Source: CAIMUS01 sp046347625
GTDB taxonomy: Bacteria; Pseudomonadota; Gammaproteobacteria; Competibacterales; Competibacteraceae
DNA length: 64,000 nucleotides
Reading direction: 5' to 3'
Assembly (NCBI GenBank): GCA_046347625.1
Contig: JAXMFU010000003.1
Coordinates: 992,001-1,056,000, forward strand
Made by a program: the position numbers and the translations under genes
Notes under the pieces: generated by a model
What the model was told of the DNA's origin: nothing
Database searches by the model: none
What the model saw: only the letters and a program-made list of their open reading frames with translations
Shown: piece after piece, positions 14,602-23,491 of the stretch
Position numbering within the stretch: position 1 is the first letter of the stretch
How the letters are laid out: each line of letters opens with the position of its first letter

Positions 14602-16467
14602 ATGATTTATATACATCAACTGACGAACCCTGATTTCATTCTGTTCGATGCGACGCAAACCGTTGCCCAAGCGGTGGCTGTGGTGCAACGCCTGAAGCCG
14701 ACTCGAATCGTCGTGCGCCGCCGGGATAGCGGCAGTCTCTATCACTATCTGTATGCGAGGCAGGCATTTTGTGACCGGCTGGCTCAGGCTGATGACGAAC
14801 GGTCTCTGGCCGATGCTCTGGCTTTACACGAAAGGGATATTACGCCGACTCTGGACGGTTGGCAGGATGCCGAGTCGGCCCCGTCGCGCTGCGTGATCAC
14901 CGAAGGCGACCGGGTGCTGGGCTTTTACGATGCCGAGCTGCCCCCGGTTTGGGATATCAAACGCGGTAGTGATATAGAACCAGAGCCATGCTCACCACCT
15001 CCGCCGCCGGTCTCCCGCACCCTACAAGCGGAATTCCCTAAGCGGGTTCCGCTGGGCCAAACCGCCTCGCTGCTGGTTTGGCTGACCCAGCAAGTAGGCC
15101 GGCAGTTGGCCCTTCCTCTCGCTGTTCCTGTCGGCACCCGGTTGGATATCGTGGTGCAGGCTCAAGGTGGGTTTGTCCTGGAAGGCAGCGGCGACGGCAA
15201 TCTGCTGGTTACCGACGAAGCAGAAACACTGCCCATTCAGTTCAAGCTGCGCGCCAGCGAGATCGGCCCCGGCCGGCTTCGGGTGCTGTGTTTTCAGAAC
15301 GGTCAACCGTTGGGCGCCATGACCTTGACCTCCCTGGTCGTGGCCGCTGATCAGGAGGCAGCCGGACAGCGCCACAGTGGGAGCCGTTCGCTGGCTCCGT
15401 TGACGCTGGCTCAGCCCGATCTGACGCTGCTCATCTTTGAGGGTGTCGACCAGGGACAGCCGGCGATCACCTTGCGCCTCTCGGCGCTGGACCCGGCGAT
15501 GGGTCTCAATCTGAAGCCCTTCGGTCCGATTCGGCTGCGGCTGGACCCGCTGCGTTACTTTCAGGATTTCTTCAGCGATATCGAAGGGTTGCCCTTGAGG
15601 ACCGCCGAGGAGCAGGCCATTGCCACGCGCAAGCTGGCGCTCAAAGGAGCGCGATTGTTTCAGGACCTGCTACCCGACGATCTGCGCGTGCTGCTGTGGT
15701 CGCTGCGGGACCGTATCCGTACCGTACAAGTGTTATCGGATGAGCCCTGGATTCCCTGGGAATTGCTCAAGCTCCAAGGGAAGGAAAACGGGCGAATTGT
15801 CGAAGGACCATTTCTGTGCGAAGCATTCGCGCTGACCCGCTGGTTTCCGGGCATTGGCCGGCGACCGGAGTTGCGGTTACAGCGACTGGCGGTGGTTATC
15901 CCGACCGATTCAGGATTGCCTTGTACTCCGCAGGAACGAGACTATCTGTGCTCGCTGGCCAGCGGGCAGCGGCAGGTTACCGAAATCCCCGCCACTTTCC
16001 TGGATGTGTATAGTGCACTCAGCCGGGGTGAGCACGATGGCTGGCATTTCAGCGGGCATGGACAATTCGCCGCTCCCGATCCCAATCGTTCGGCGATCTT
16101 GTTGGAGCGCGGCCAGTGGCTATGCGCCGAGGAAATCTGTGGGCAGGTAAGCAACTGTGGGCTGGCGCGTCCTCTGGTTTTCCTGAACGCCTGCCAGACC
16201 GGACGGGAGGCCTTGTCGCTGACCGGCATGGGCGGTTGGGCAAAGTGCTTCATCGAGGCCGGGGCCGCCGGTTTCATTGGCTCGCTGTGGTCGGTGTATG
16301 ACCAGGCGGCGTGTCAGTTTGCCAAGGCTTTCTATAACCACCTGCTGGCGGGAGAGACCATTGGCCAGGCGATCAGAGAGGCGCGGATTGCCATTCGGCC
16401 GCTGAATGATCCGACTTGGCTGGCTTATACGGTATTTGCTGATCCGATGCTTGGGTGCGTTGACTAA
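14602..16467 (+). CDS. CHAT-domain (caspase-like) protease
   Basis: A 621-residue protein whose C-terminal third is a CHAT peptidase domain of the caspase-HetF family: catalytic His486 in WHFSGHGQF and Cys531 in FLNACQTGR, followed by GMGGWAKCFIEAGAAGFIGS, the usual substrate-pocket region. The first ~120 residues form a separate unit (FDATQTVAQAVAVVQRLKPT, SLYHYLYARQAFCDRL, CVITEGDRVLGFYD) that I cannot name; a beta-rich middle domain (PLGQTASLLVWLTQQ onward) follows. CHAT proteases act as activated executioners in bacterial conflict systems, for example Craspase TPR-CHAT and gasdermin-cleaving proteases. A second CHAT gene starts 67 bases downstream on the same strand, suggesting a joint operon. 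Confidence 0.85.
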   Translation: MIYIHQLTNPDFILFDATQTVAQAVAVVQRLKPTRIVVRRRDSGSLYHYLYARQAFCDRLAQADDERSLADALALHERDITPTLDGWQDAESAPSRCVITEGDRVLGFYDAELPPVWDIKRGSDIEPEPCSPPPPPVSRTLQAEFPKRVPLGQTASLLVWLTQQVGRQLALPLAVPVGTRLDIVVQAQGGFVLEGSGDGNLLVTDEAETLPIQFKLRASEIGPGRLRVLCFQNGQPLGAMTLTSLVVAADQEAAGQRHSGSRSLAPLTLAQPDLTLLIFEGVDQGQPAITLRLSALDPAMGLNLKPFGPIRLRLDPLRYFQDFFSDIEGLPLRTAEEQAIATRKLALKGARLFQDLLPDDLRVLLWSLRDRIRTVQVLSDEPWIPWELLKLQGKENGRIVEGPFLCEAFALTRWFPGIGRRPELRLQRLAVVIPTDSGLPCTPQERDYLCSLASGQRQVTEIPATFLDVYSALSRGEHDGWHFSGHGQFAAPDPNRSAILLERGQWLCAEEICGQVSNCGLARPLVFLNACQTGREALSLTGMGGWAKCFIEAGAAGFIGSLWSVYDQAACQFAKAFYNHLLAGETIGQAIREARIAIRPLNDPTWLAYTVFADPMLGCVD

Positions 16468-16534
16468 TCCCCTGGTATTCCAAATCTTCAAGCAATATGA
16501 GTGCCTTTTCCGACCAATTTTCAGGAGATGCGAG

Positions 16535-19500
16535 ATGCCGTCCAGCGATGAGCAATCTGGCAACAACGTAGTGCCGTTTCGCAAAAAAGCCGTCTCTAAA
16601 CATCCAGCGCCGACTCCATCACATGAACAGAGTAATGGAGTAGTGGTTCCTCCTGGCTTCGAAGCGGATATCGGCGAAGCGGAATGGTTGGAAGCTCAAA
16701 GTCGAAGAGACCGACAAGCTATTAGATTTCTGATCCAGGTCTACGAGCGCATTTTGAAGCGACTGCCATTTGGTGATTATCCAGCTTTTTTTGCCGCAAC
16801 CCAGGACAACCTGGGCATCGCTTACGCTCGACTGCCGACAGGGGACCGGGGGGCAAACTTGGCGCAGGCCATCGCTTGCTTCCAGCAAGCCCTGTGTTTT
16901 TGGACGCCCGAGTCGACACCGCTCAACTATGCGAGGACCCAGAACAACCTGGGCACCGTCTACCCTGATCTACCAACAGGGGACCGAGAGGCAAATTTGG
17001 CGCAAGCGATTGCCTGCTACCAAGAAGCCCTGCGCTTTCGAACGCCCGAAACCGCACCAGTCGAGTATGCGAGGACTCAGATCAACCTGGGCAGTGCCTA
17101 CACTCAATTGCCGATGGGGGACCAGGGAACAAACTTAGCTCGGGCCATCGCCTGCTTCCAGCAAGCCTTGCGTTTTGTAACGCCTGAAAGCGCACCGCTC
17201 GATTATGCGTCGATCCAAAATCATTTAGGCATCGCCTACCGTAACCTACCAACAGGGGACCGAGAGGCAAATTTGACGCAAGCGATTGCCTGCTACCAAG
17301 AAGCCCTGCGCTTTCGAACGCCCGAAACCGCACCGGTCGAGTATGCGAGGACCCAGATGAACCTGGGCAATGCCTACCTTAGCCTTAGCCATAGTAGCCT
17401 ATGGACAGGGGACCTGAGGGCAAACCTGGTGCAGGCGATTGCCTGCTACCAAGAAGCCCTGCACTTTCGGACACCCGAAACCGCACCGGTCGAGTATGCG
17501 AGGACCCAGATGAACCTGGGCATTGCCTACGCTGATCTGTCAATAAGAGACCGGCGGGTAAACCCGATGCAGGCGATTGCTTGTTACCAGCAAGCCTTGC
17601 GCTTTTGCACGCCTGAAACCGCGCCGGCCGAGTATGCTATAACCCAGGTCAACTTGGGCAATAGTTATCTTCACCTGCTGACGGGGGACCGAGGGGTGAA
17701 TCTGATGCAGGCGATTGCTTATTACCAGCAAGCTCTGCTCTTTTGGAAGCCCGAGACTGCCCCATTCGATTATGCGATAACTCAAAACAACCTGGGTACT
17801 GCTTACGCTCAATTACCGACGGGGGATCGGGGAGCAAACCTGGCACAGGCGATTGCCTGCTACGAAGCAGCTCTGCGCTTTCGGACGCCTGAAGCCGCCC
17901 CTGGCGACTGCCGCACGACCAATCGCAATCTAGCCGATCTTTATTTCAGCCAGCAGGATTGGGATTCGGCGTTGATTGCTTATCAAGCTGCTATGGACGC
18001 CGGAGAACGTCTCTACCGGGCTGGGCTTTCCACCGAGAGCAAGGCAACCGAGGTGGCTCAAAACGCCCACCTTTACCGCCATGCCGCCTTTGCCGCCACC
18101 CACCTGAGGAATGCAGCGGAAGCCTTACTGATTCTAGAGCATGGCAAAACTCGCCTGTTAACAGAAGCCTTACGTTTGCGTGTCCCCCGCCCGGTAGATG
18201 TTCCTGATGATGTCTGGAACGCCTTTGAACGGGCCGGTGCTGCGGTCCGTACAGTTCAGTTTAGAAATACCACCATGTTCGGCGAAGAGCGCGACCCGGT
18301 ACAGGCTTATGACGCTCGCATACAAAATGCCAAGGCAGCCAGCGCTGCCCTCGATGCCACTATCGAACAGGTGCGTGCATACGCTCCGGATTTTCTCAAA
18401 GCGATTGATCTGCCCAGTATTCAAGCCCTACTCCCCGATGAGCATACGGCGTTGATGGCTTTCTGCATCACTGACCAGGGAAGTATGGTTTTTGTGATGA
18501 GTCACGCTTCCGGCGAACCTGTGCAACTGATCGAATTATCAGACTTCACCCAGGCTAATCTGACCAATTTACTTATCGAACGGGATACGGATGGCAAACC
18601 CACCGGTGGTTGGCTGGTGGATTATTGGAGCCAGGATCAGAGCCGCTGGCAGCACACGATGGATCATGTGCTGGCGCAGGTCGGGAAGCAGTTGATAGCT
18701 TCTGTTGTAGCCACACTACCGGCAGGTATCCAGAAACTCATCCTGTTACCCACCGGCGGCTTATTCCTCTTGCCGCTGCACGCAGTACCTTTGTCGGATG
18801 GAGATTCCGACCGGCTATGCGACCGTTATCAGATCAGCTATGCACCATCGGCTGAGGTATTGGCCAACAGCCAGATAAAGACGGCACGAGCCGGTGGCCA
18901 ATCTCTGTACGCAGTCATCAATCCAGAAGCAGACCCGCGACTTGTCTTTACCCCAGTCGAGGGCGCCGCTATCGCCGGCCTGTTTACCACACGCCAAATT
19001 CACGAAGGACAGACTGGCACCAAGGAAGCTGTTGTAGCCGGATTACACGGCAGGAATTACCTGCATGTTTCCTGTCATGGTAGTTACAACTGGAACGATC
19101 CTCCTGAGTCCGGCTTGGCCCTGGCCGATGGTCGCCTCACCTTGGCTGAATTGCAAAGTGGCACGGTGGATTTGTCCGCCGCCCGCTTGGTGACACTCTC
19201 GGCTTGTGAGACTGGCATCAGCGATATCTTCCAGGGCAGTGCAGAGGAATACGTCGGTCTGCCAGCCGGTTTTATGCTGGCCGGCGTACCCTGCGTAGTC
19301 AGCAGCCTGTGGGCGGTGCCAGATATATCTACAGCGCTGTTGATGGAGCGGTTCTATCGCAATCATCTGGAAGGTGAAATGGACTTCCCGGTAGCCTTGC
19401 AAGAAGCTCAAGCCTGGGTGCGCCAGTTGAAAGCCCCGGAGGTGATGGAATACGCCGAGAATTGTTACCAACAGTCCAAGCCGGCGCAACAGGCCGAATT

Positions 19501-19606
19501 GTTCAAATACATTCGCCACTACCGTTATCAAGCCAAGACCGATCCCACCGCGAAACCCTTTGCGCATCCCTACTACTGGGCGGCGTTCACGGTGAACGGG
19601 ATGTAG
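16535..19606 (+). CDS. TPR-CHAT protease
   Basis: The start at 16535 has CAGGAG eight bases upstream; the longer frame to 16406 runs into the previous gene. The 1023-residue protein has a short basic N-terminus, then eight TPR-like units of about 46 residues (residues ~85-460; consensus ARTQxNLGxAY, GDRxANLxQAIACYQxAL, PETAPxEY) and a degenerate ninth, an alpha-helical linker, and a C-terminal CHAT domain with catalytic His848 (VSCHGSY) and Cys891 (LSACETG). TPR arrays in CHAT proteins sense a partner or ligand and control the protease. With the upstream CHAT protein it may form a two-step proteolytic cascade; no gasdermin, CRISPR or other known trigger gene lies alongside. Confidence 0.9.
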   Translation: MPSSDEQSGNNVVPFRKKAVSKHPAPTPSHEQSNGVVVPPGFEADIGEAEWLEAQSRRDRQAIRFLIQVYERILKRLPFGDYPAFFAATQDNLGIAYARLPTGDRGANLAQAIACFQQALCFWTPESTPLNYARTQNNLGTVYPDLPTGDREANLAQAIACYQEALRFRTPETAPVEYARTQINLGSAYTQLPMGDQGTNLARAIACFQQALRFVTPESAPLDYASIQNHLGIAYRNLPTGDREANLTQAIACYQEALRFRTPETAPVEYARTQMNLGNAYLSLSHSSLWTGDLRANLVQAIACYQEALHFRTPETAPVEYARTQMNLGIAYADLSIRDRRVNPMQAIACYQQALRFCTPETAPAEYAITQVNLGNSYLHLLTGDRGVNLMQAIAYYQQALLFWKPETAPFDYAITQNNLGTAYAQLPTGDRGANLAQAIACYEAALRFRTPEAAPGDCRTTNRNLADLYFSQQDWDSALIAYQAAMDAGERLYRAGLSTESKATEVAQNAHLYRHAAFAATHLRNAAEALLILEHGKTRLLTEALRLRVPRPVDVPDDVWNAFERAGAAVRTVQFRNTTMFGEERDPVQAYDARIQNAKAASAALDATIEQVRAYAPDFLKAIDLPSIQALLPDEHTALMAFCITDQGSMVFVMSHASGEPVQLIELSDFTQANLTNLLIERDTDGKPTGGWLVDYWSQDQSRWQHTMDHVLAQVGKQLIASVVATLPAGIQKLILLPTGGLFLLPLHAVPLSDGDSDRLCDRYQISYAPSAEVLANSQIKTARAGGQSLYAVINPEADPRLVFTPVEGAAIAGLFTTRQIHEGQTGTKEAVVAGLHGRNYLHVSCHGSYNWNDPPESGLALADGRLTLAELQSGTVDLSAARLVTLSACETGISDIFQGSAEEYVGLPAGFMLAGVPCVVSSLWAVPDISTALLMERFYRNHLEGEMDFPVALQEAQAWVRQLKAPEVMEYAENCYQQSKPAQQAELFKYIRHYRYQAKTDPTAKPFAHPYYWAAFTVNGM
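16788..17911 (+). repeat. 138-bp tandem coding repeats (TPR array)
   Basis: Eight consecutive units of about 138 bases (one has 15 extra bases, 17,383-17,400 region) encode the TPR-like repeats. Units two and four are almost identical at the DNA level over roughly 105 bases: 16973-17077 and 17249-17353, exactly 276 bases (two units) apart, with only a couple of differences. Synonymous identity on that scale points to recent duplication or gene conversion within the array, not selection on protein alone. Confidence 0.8.
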
Positions 19607-19768
19607 CGCCTTTGACCTTGGGAATTTCGACTATATGAATGACTCCAAGGATGGAGCAAGCTCTTCGGCAATGATGGGTTTCGCTCCACTGACGCTCCGC
19701 TCTACCCATCCTACGGGCTTAATGCTCCGCTTATTCCAGCCTACTTCTACTGCGCCTTGGTAAACAAA

Positions 19769-20035
19769 TCAGCGAACTTCGATCTCTTCCAAACGCTGTT
19801 CGAGTAGCAGGTTAGTTAAAGTTTCGATAGTGATACCTCGACTCCGTGCCAATTGTCTCATGCGGAGTAATAAATCCCTGTCCACTGGGATCAAATAGTG
19901 CCTGCCTATCTGTTCCGAAATCTCAAATTCCGCTGGCTCCGTATCGTTCCAATAATCGGCCAGACTATGAGTATCCCAAAACTCTGCCATTTCCTCATAA
20001 CTATTCAGTTCGGGAATCAGTTTATTTTCGCTCAT
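19769..20035 (-). CDS. CopG/BrnA-like antitoxin without visible toxin
   Basis: The ATG at 20035 gives an 88-residue protein starting MSENKLIPELNSYEEMAEFW followed by THSLADYWNDTEPAEFEI. The phrase FWDTHSLADYW and the basic helical end (LLLRMRQLARSRGITIETLT then NLLLEQRLEEI) match the family of CopG/BrnA-type ribbon-helix-helix antitoxins. It overlaps the end of the Rossmann-protein gene by 14 bases on the same strand. No BrnT, PIN or RelE-type partner is adjacent on either side, so it may be an orphan or act with a toxin elsewhere. Confidence 0.72.
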   Translation of the reverse strand: MSENKLIPELNSYEEMAEFWDTHSLADYWNDTEPAEFEISEQIGRHYLIPVDRDLLLRMRQLARSRGITIETLTNLLLEQRLEEIEVR

Positions 20036-20729
20036 ACAACTTTCTCTCTTTCTCATCCATATCACGCGCACTGGCCGCCAACTGCTCGATCCGGTCGGAT
20101 TCAATCACTCCGGGCGGCAGGTCGCTGTTAGCGGCGTAGACCATGGCCGCCGCGACACTGGCGGCCGGGACAGGACGGTACCCGGCGAGTGGGCCGGGCA
20201 GCCATGGCCCGATCGCTCCACCGACCAGTTGCGTCAGCCATTCGAAGGCTCGGAACTCCCGACGCTCACCCAGCAGTAGCGAAGGTCGAAAAATGTAGGT
20301 ACGCTCGATGCCGGCCTCCCGCACCGCCTGTTCGGCTTCACCCTTGACCCGATTGTAGAAAAAATAAGAATGCGGATCGGCACCCAGGGCGGAAATAAAC
20401 AGGAAGCACCGGGCCTGGTGTTGGGCGGCAAGCCGGGCCAACTCGCGCGGATATACCAAGTCTACCTTCGTAAAAGCTTCCTGACTGCCAGCCTGCTTGA
20501 GGGTGGTACCGAGACAGCAGAACACATCATCGGCGTCGAAGCGGTCGGCCCATTCCCACAGGCGGTCGAACTCCACCACCTGTTGGGTGAGCTTGGGATG
20601 GGTCGTCGGCAAGGGCGTACGTACCCAGGCGATGACCCGAGCATACTGCGAATGGTCCAGCAGCCGGGCCAGGCAATGGGAGCCCACCAAGCCGCTGGCC
20701 CCCGCGATTAGGGCGGATTTACCAGTCAT
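20022..20729 (-). CDS. NAD(P)-binding Rossmann oxidoreductase (HTATIP2/YbjT-like)
   Basis: A 235-residue short-chain-dehydrogenase-like protein of the atypical type. The nucleotide motif SALIAGASGLVGSHCLARLL is at the N-terminus, CCLGTTLKQAGSQEAFTKVD and FLFISALGADPHSYFFYNRV carry the family signature in place of a Tyr-x3-Lys pair (YNRVKGEAE here), and RPSLLLGERREFRAFEWL follows. Similar proteins are annotated as nucleoside-diphosphate-sugar epimerases, but the substrate is unknown. The gene begins 20 bases downstream of a heptamer tandem array that separates it from ppiB. Confidence 0.82.
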   Translation of the reverse strand: MTGKSALIAGASGLVGSHCLARLLDHSQYARVIAWVRTPLPTTHPKLTQQVVEFDRLWEWADRFDADDVFCCLGTTLKQAGSQEAFTKVDLVYPRELARLAAQHQARCFLFISALGADPHSYFFYNRVKGEAEQAVREAGIERTYIFRPSLLLGERREFRAFEWLTQLVGGAIGPWLPGPLAGYRPVPAASVAAAMVYAANSDLPPGVIESDRIEQLAASARDMDEKERKLYERK

Positions 20730-20748
20730 TTAGCTCGTAACCTTCGTT

Positions 20749-20825
20749 TTACGCCTTACGCCTTACGCCTTACGCCTTACGCCTTACGCCTTACGCCTTA
20801 CGCCTTACGCCTTACGCCTTACGCC
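20749..20825. repeat. Heptanucleotide tandem array, 11 x TTACGCC
   Basis: Eleven perfect copies of TTACGCC (GGCGTAA on the strand of the genes) fill the space between the ppiB stop (20835) and the start of the next minus-strand gene (20729). A related array of TTACCCC sits in the equivalent place at 53053-53087, after the stop of another minus-strand gene. Perfect heptamer arrays change length by slippage; each unit carries a TAA on the sense strand. Confidence 0.95.
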
Positions 20826-20834
20826 TTTAGCCTT

Positions 20835-21326
20835 CTATTCACCGATGACTTCGACCTTCTGGATCAGGACATCATCCACCGGCACATTCTCATGGCCTTT
20901 TTTGGACGTGGTGGGAACGGCGACAATCGCATTGACCACATCCATCCCCGCGGCCACCTTGCCGAACACGCAGTAGCCCCAACCGTCCCGACTGGGATAA
21001 TCGAGAAAGTCATTATTATTGACGTTGATGAAAAACTGGGAGGTGGCCGAATGGGGCGCGGAGGTGCGCGCCATGGCGACACTGCCCACCGTGTTCTTCA
21101 AGCCGCTGGAGGCTTCATTCTTGATAGGTGGCCGGGTCGCTTTTGGGGTCATATTGGGCAGTAGGCCGCCACCCTGGATCATGAAATTGGGAATCACCCG
21201 GTGGAACAAAGTACCCTCGTAAAAGCCGTCCTTCGCATATTGGAGGAAATTGGCCGCCGTCTCCGGGGCTTTGGCGTGATCCAGTTCGATATCGATTACG
21301 CCTTTGGTCGTGTGCAACCTGATCAT
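20835..21326 (-). CDS. ppiB: Peptidyl-prolyl cis-trans isomerase B (cyclophilin)
   Basis: A 163-residue cytoplasmic cyclophilin without signal peptide. The catalytic and binding residues are in place: FHRVIPNFMIQGG (Arg, Phe, Gln), GSVAMARTSAPHSATSQFFI and GYCVFGKVAAGMDVV. It catalyses isomerisation of X-Pro peptide bonds in protein folding. It overlaps the stop of ppiA by four bases (ATGA), so the two cyclophilins form a coupled pair: one exported, one cytoplasmic. The pair diverges from gltX. Confidence 0.95.
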   Translation of the reverse strand: MIRLHTTKGVIDIELDHAKAPETAANFLQYAKDGFYEGTLFHRVIPNFMIQGGGLLPNMTPKATRPPIKNEASSGLKNTVGSVAMARTSAPHSATSQFFINVNNNDFLDYPSRDGWGYCVFGKVAAGMDVVNAIVAVPTTSKKGHENVPVDDVLIQKVEVIGE

Positions 21327-21931
21327 GGTTTAACCTCGCTGGGGGTTGAAGCCTTGGAATCCTGCGGTTCGGCGATCGTCACCTTCTTGATGATCACCGG
21401 CTCTTTCGGCACATCTCGCATGCCCAGGCCGCCGACGCCGGTCGGCACCTGTCGGATTTTGTCTACTACATTCATGCCTTCGATCACCTTGCCGAAGACG
21501 GCGTAGCCGAAACCATCCTGACCGGGATAATCCAGAAAGGCATTATCCTTGACATTGATAAAAAACTGGGAGGTGGCCGAATGCGGGTCCGAGGTACGCG
21601 CCATGGCGACACTGCCGCGCGTATTCTTCAGGCCGTTGATCGCCTCGTTGGCAATCGGTGGATGGGTGGGTTTCTGCTTGAAATCCTCGGTAAAGCCACC
21701 GCCCTGGATCATGAAGTCACCGATAACCCGATGGAAAATCGTCCCATCGTAGAAGCCCTCGCGGGCATATTGAAGAAAGTTCGCCACGGTTTTGGGCGCT
21801 TTTTTGGCGTCCAGTTCCAGGACGATGTTACCTTGGTTGGTCTCCAGGGTAACACGGGGACCATCGGCCCATGCCAGGGAACTGAACAGCAGCAAAGCCA
21901 GGGCAATCGACCGGTAACAGTTCGCTATCAT
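21323..21931 (-). CDS. ppiA: Periplasmic peptidyl-prolyl cis-trans isomerase A
   Basis: A 202-residue cyclophilin with an N-terminal signal peptide (SIALALLLFSSLAWA, cleavage after AWA), so it works in the periplasm. The cyclophilin core is complete: FHRVIGDFMIQGG, GSVAMARTSDPHSATSQFFI, FGYAVFGKVIEGMNVV. A short acidic-Pro tail (SKASTPSEVKP) follows. It is the first gene of the ppiA-ppiB pair, and the promoter should lie in the ~100-base space shared with gltX. Confidence 0.94.
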   Translation of the reverse strand: MIANCYRSIALALLLFSSLAWADGPRVTLETNQGNIVLELDAKKAPKTVANFLQYAREGFYDGTIFHRVIGDFMIQGGGFTEDFKQKPTHPPIANEAINGLKNTRGSVAMARTSDPHSATSQFFINVKDNAFLDYPGQDGFGYAVFGKVIEGMNVVDKIRQVPTGVGGLGMRDVPKEPVIIKKVTIAEPQDSKASTPSEVKP

Positions 21932-22035
21932 CGTTTTTCCACCTTCATGTCAGTTAGAACTGCCGGCATGATAAAGAGTCCGATGGATTTTGACCAAATT
22001 TTGTAGCCGGGACCGCTTTCCGTTACCATCGCTTT

Positions 22036-23463
22036 ATGACAGCACACACCCTTAAAACCCGTTTCGCGCCCAGTCCGACCGGCTATCTGCACCTGGGCAA
22101 TGTACGTACCGCCTTGTTCAATGCTTTGCTGGCCCGCCGGCAGGACGGTATTTTTCTGTTGCGGCTCGAAGATACCGACCGGGAACGCAGCCTGCCGGAG
22201 TACAGCCGGGCTTTGCTGGAAGATCTGCGCTGGTTGGGACTGGACTGGCAGGAAGGGCCGGAGGTAGGCGGCCCGGAGGGTCCTTATGCCCAGTCCGAAC
22301 GCCAGGCCCTTTATCAGCGCTATTATGCACGTCTGGAGCAGGAGGAACGGGTCTATCCCTGTTTCTGCTCGCCGGCCGAACTGGCGCTGGCGCGTAAGGC
22401 TCAGTTGAACGCCGGTCAACCGCCGCGCTATTCCGGCACCTGCGCACGCCTGAGCGCAGCCGAGCGCCAGGCCCGACAGGCACGCGGCTTGTCCCCGACC
22501 CTGCGCTTTCGGATTCCGCCGGGCCGGATGGTGGAATTCCACGACCTGGTACGCGGTCCGCAGCGTTTCAATACCGACGATATCGGTGACTTTATCATCC
22601 GGCGGGCGGACGGTGGCGCACAGTTCTTCTTCACCAATGCGGTCGACGACGCCCTGATGGCAATCACCCACGTGCTGCGAGGTGAAGATCATCTGACCAA
22701 TACTCCCCGGCAGTTGCTGCTGCTGGAAGCGCTGAACCTGCCGGCGCCGGAATACGGCCATCTTGCCATGATCGTCGGCGCCGACGGCAGCCCACTGTCC
22801 AAGCGTCATGGTAGCCGCAGTTTACGCGAACTGCGCGAGGCCGGCTTTCTACCGGGTGCGGTGAACAATTATCTGGCCCGACTGGGCCATACCTACGAGG
22901 CCGACGGCTGGCTGGAACCGGCGGAACTCGCCGCCGGCTTTGCCATCGAGCGCCTGGGGCGGGCACCGGCCCGTTACGACGAGGCACAGTTGTTACACTG
23001 GCAGGCCGAAGCGGTGGTGCATCAAACCGACGCGCAGTGCTGGACCTGGATGGGAGCGGCGGTATGGGCGTGGGTGCCGGTGGAGCGGCGGGATGAATTT
23101 ATCGCCACGGTACGACCCAATGTCCGCTTTCCCGCCGATGCCCTGGATTGGGCGGAGCGCCTTTTTGGGTCTGAGTTGCCGTTGGACGAAGAAGCCCGTG
23201 CCGCCATCACCGCCGCCGGCGGTGAATTTTTCCAGCAGGCGCTGGCGGCCTATGCTACCCACGGCGCAGCCTACCAGCCGCTGGTGGAGCAGCTGAAAAC
23301 TGCCACCGGCAAAAAGGGCAAGGCGCTGTTTCTGCCCCTGCGGGCGGCTTTGACCGGCGTGACCCATGGTCCGGAACTGGCGCGGCTACTGGCGCTGGTA
23401 CCGGCGGAACTGGTACGCAGTCGCTTGCAGGCGTGGTGCCGAGCCGAGCCGCTGTCCCGCTAA
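22036..23463 (+). CDS. gltX: Glutamyl-tRNA synthetase
   Basis: A 475-residue class Ic aminoacyl-tRNA synthetase charging tRNA-Glu. The HIGH-type motif is HLGN at residues 19-22 after RFAPSPTGYL, and the KMSKS-type motif is LSKRHG near residue 255. CFCSPAELALARKAQLNAG is the zinc-binding-like insert region, with fewer Cys residues than in E. coli. The RYDEAQLLHWQAEAV region precedes the anticodon-binding domain. It is discriminating or non-discriminating; this cannot be told here. cysS follows after 28 bases. Confidence 0.96.
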   Translation: MTAHTLKTRFAPSPTGYLHLGNVRTALFNALLARRQDGIFLLRLEDTDRERSLPEYSRALLEDLRWLGLDWQEGPEVGGPEGPYAQSERQALYQRYYARLEQEERVYPCFCSPAELALARKAQLNAGQPPRYSGTCARLSAAERQARQARGLSPTLRFRIPPGRMVEFHDLVRGPQRFNTDDIGDFIIRRADGGAQFFFTNAVDDALMAITHVLRGEDHLTNTPRQLLLLEALNLPAPEYGHLAMIVGADGSPLSKRHGSRSLRELREAGFLPGAVNNYLARLGHTYEADGWLEPAELAAGFAIERLGRAPARYDEAQLLHWQAEAVVHQTDAQCWTWMGAAVWAWVPVERRDEFIATVRPNVRFPADALDWAERLFGSELPLDEEARAAITAAGGEFFQQALAAYATHGAAYQPLVEQLKTATGKKGKALFLPLRAALTGVTHGPELARLLALVPAELVRSRLQAWCRAEPLSR

Positions 23464-23491
23464 GCTCCGTCTCTTTCACAGGAAATCCTGG

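Noticed and set aside
14216..14605. Plus frame of 129 residues before the first CHAT gene
   Set aside because: It is composed of the MITE-like element and the REP-like palindrome, without a domain.
16788..17911. Repeats as a CRISPR array
   Set aside because: Units are 138 bases, in frame and code for TPR motifs; there are no constant repeats with unique spacers.
21928..22809. Minus-strand open frame of 293 residues opposite gltX
   Set aside because: Shadow of gltX, rich in Gln/Arg with no domain.
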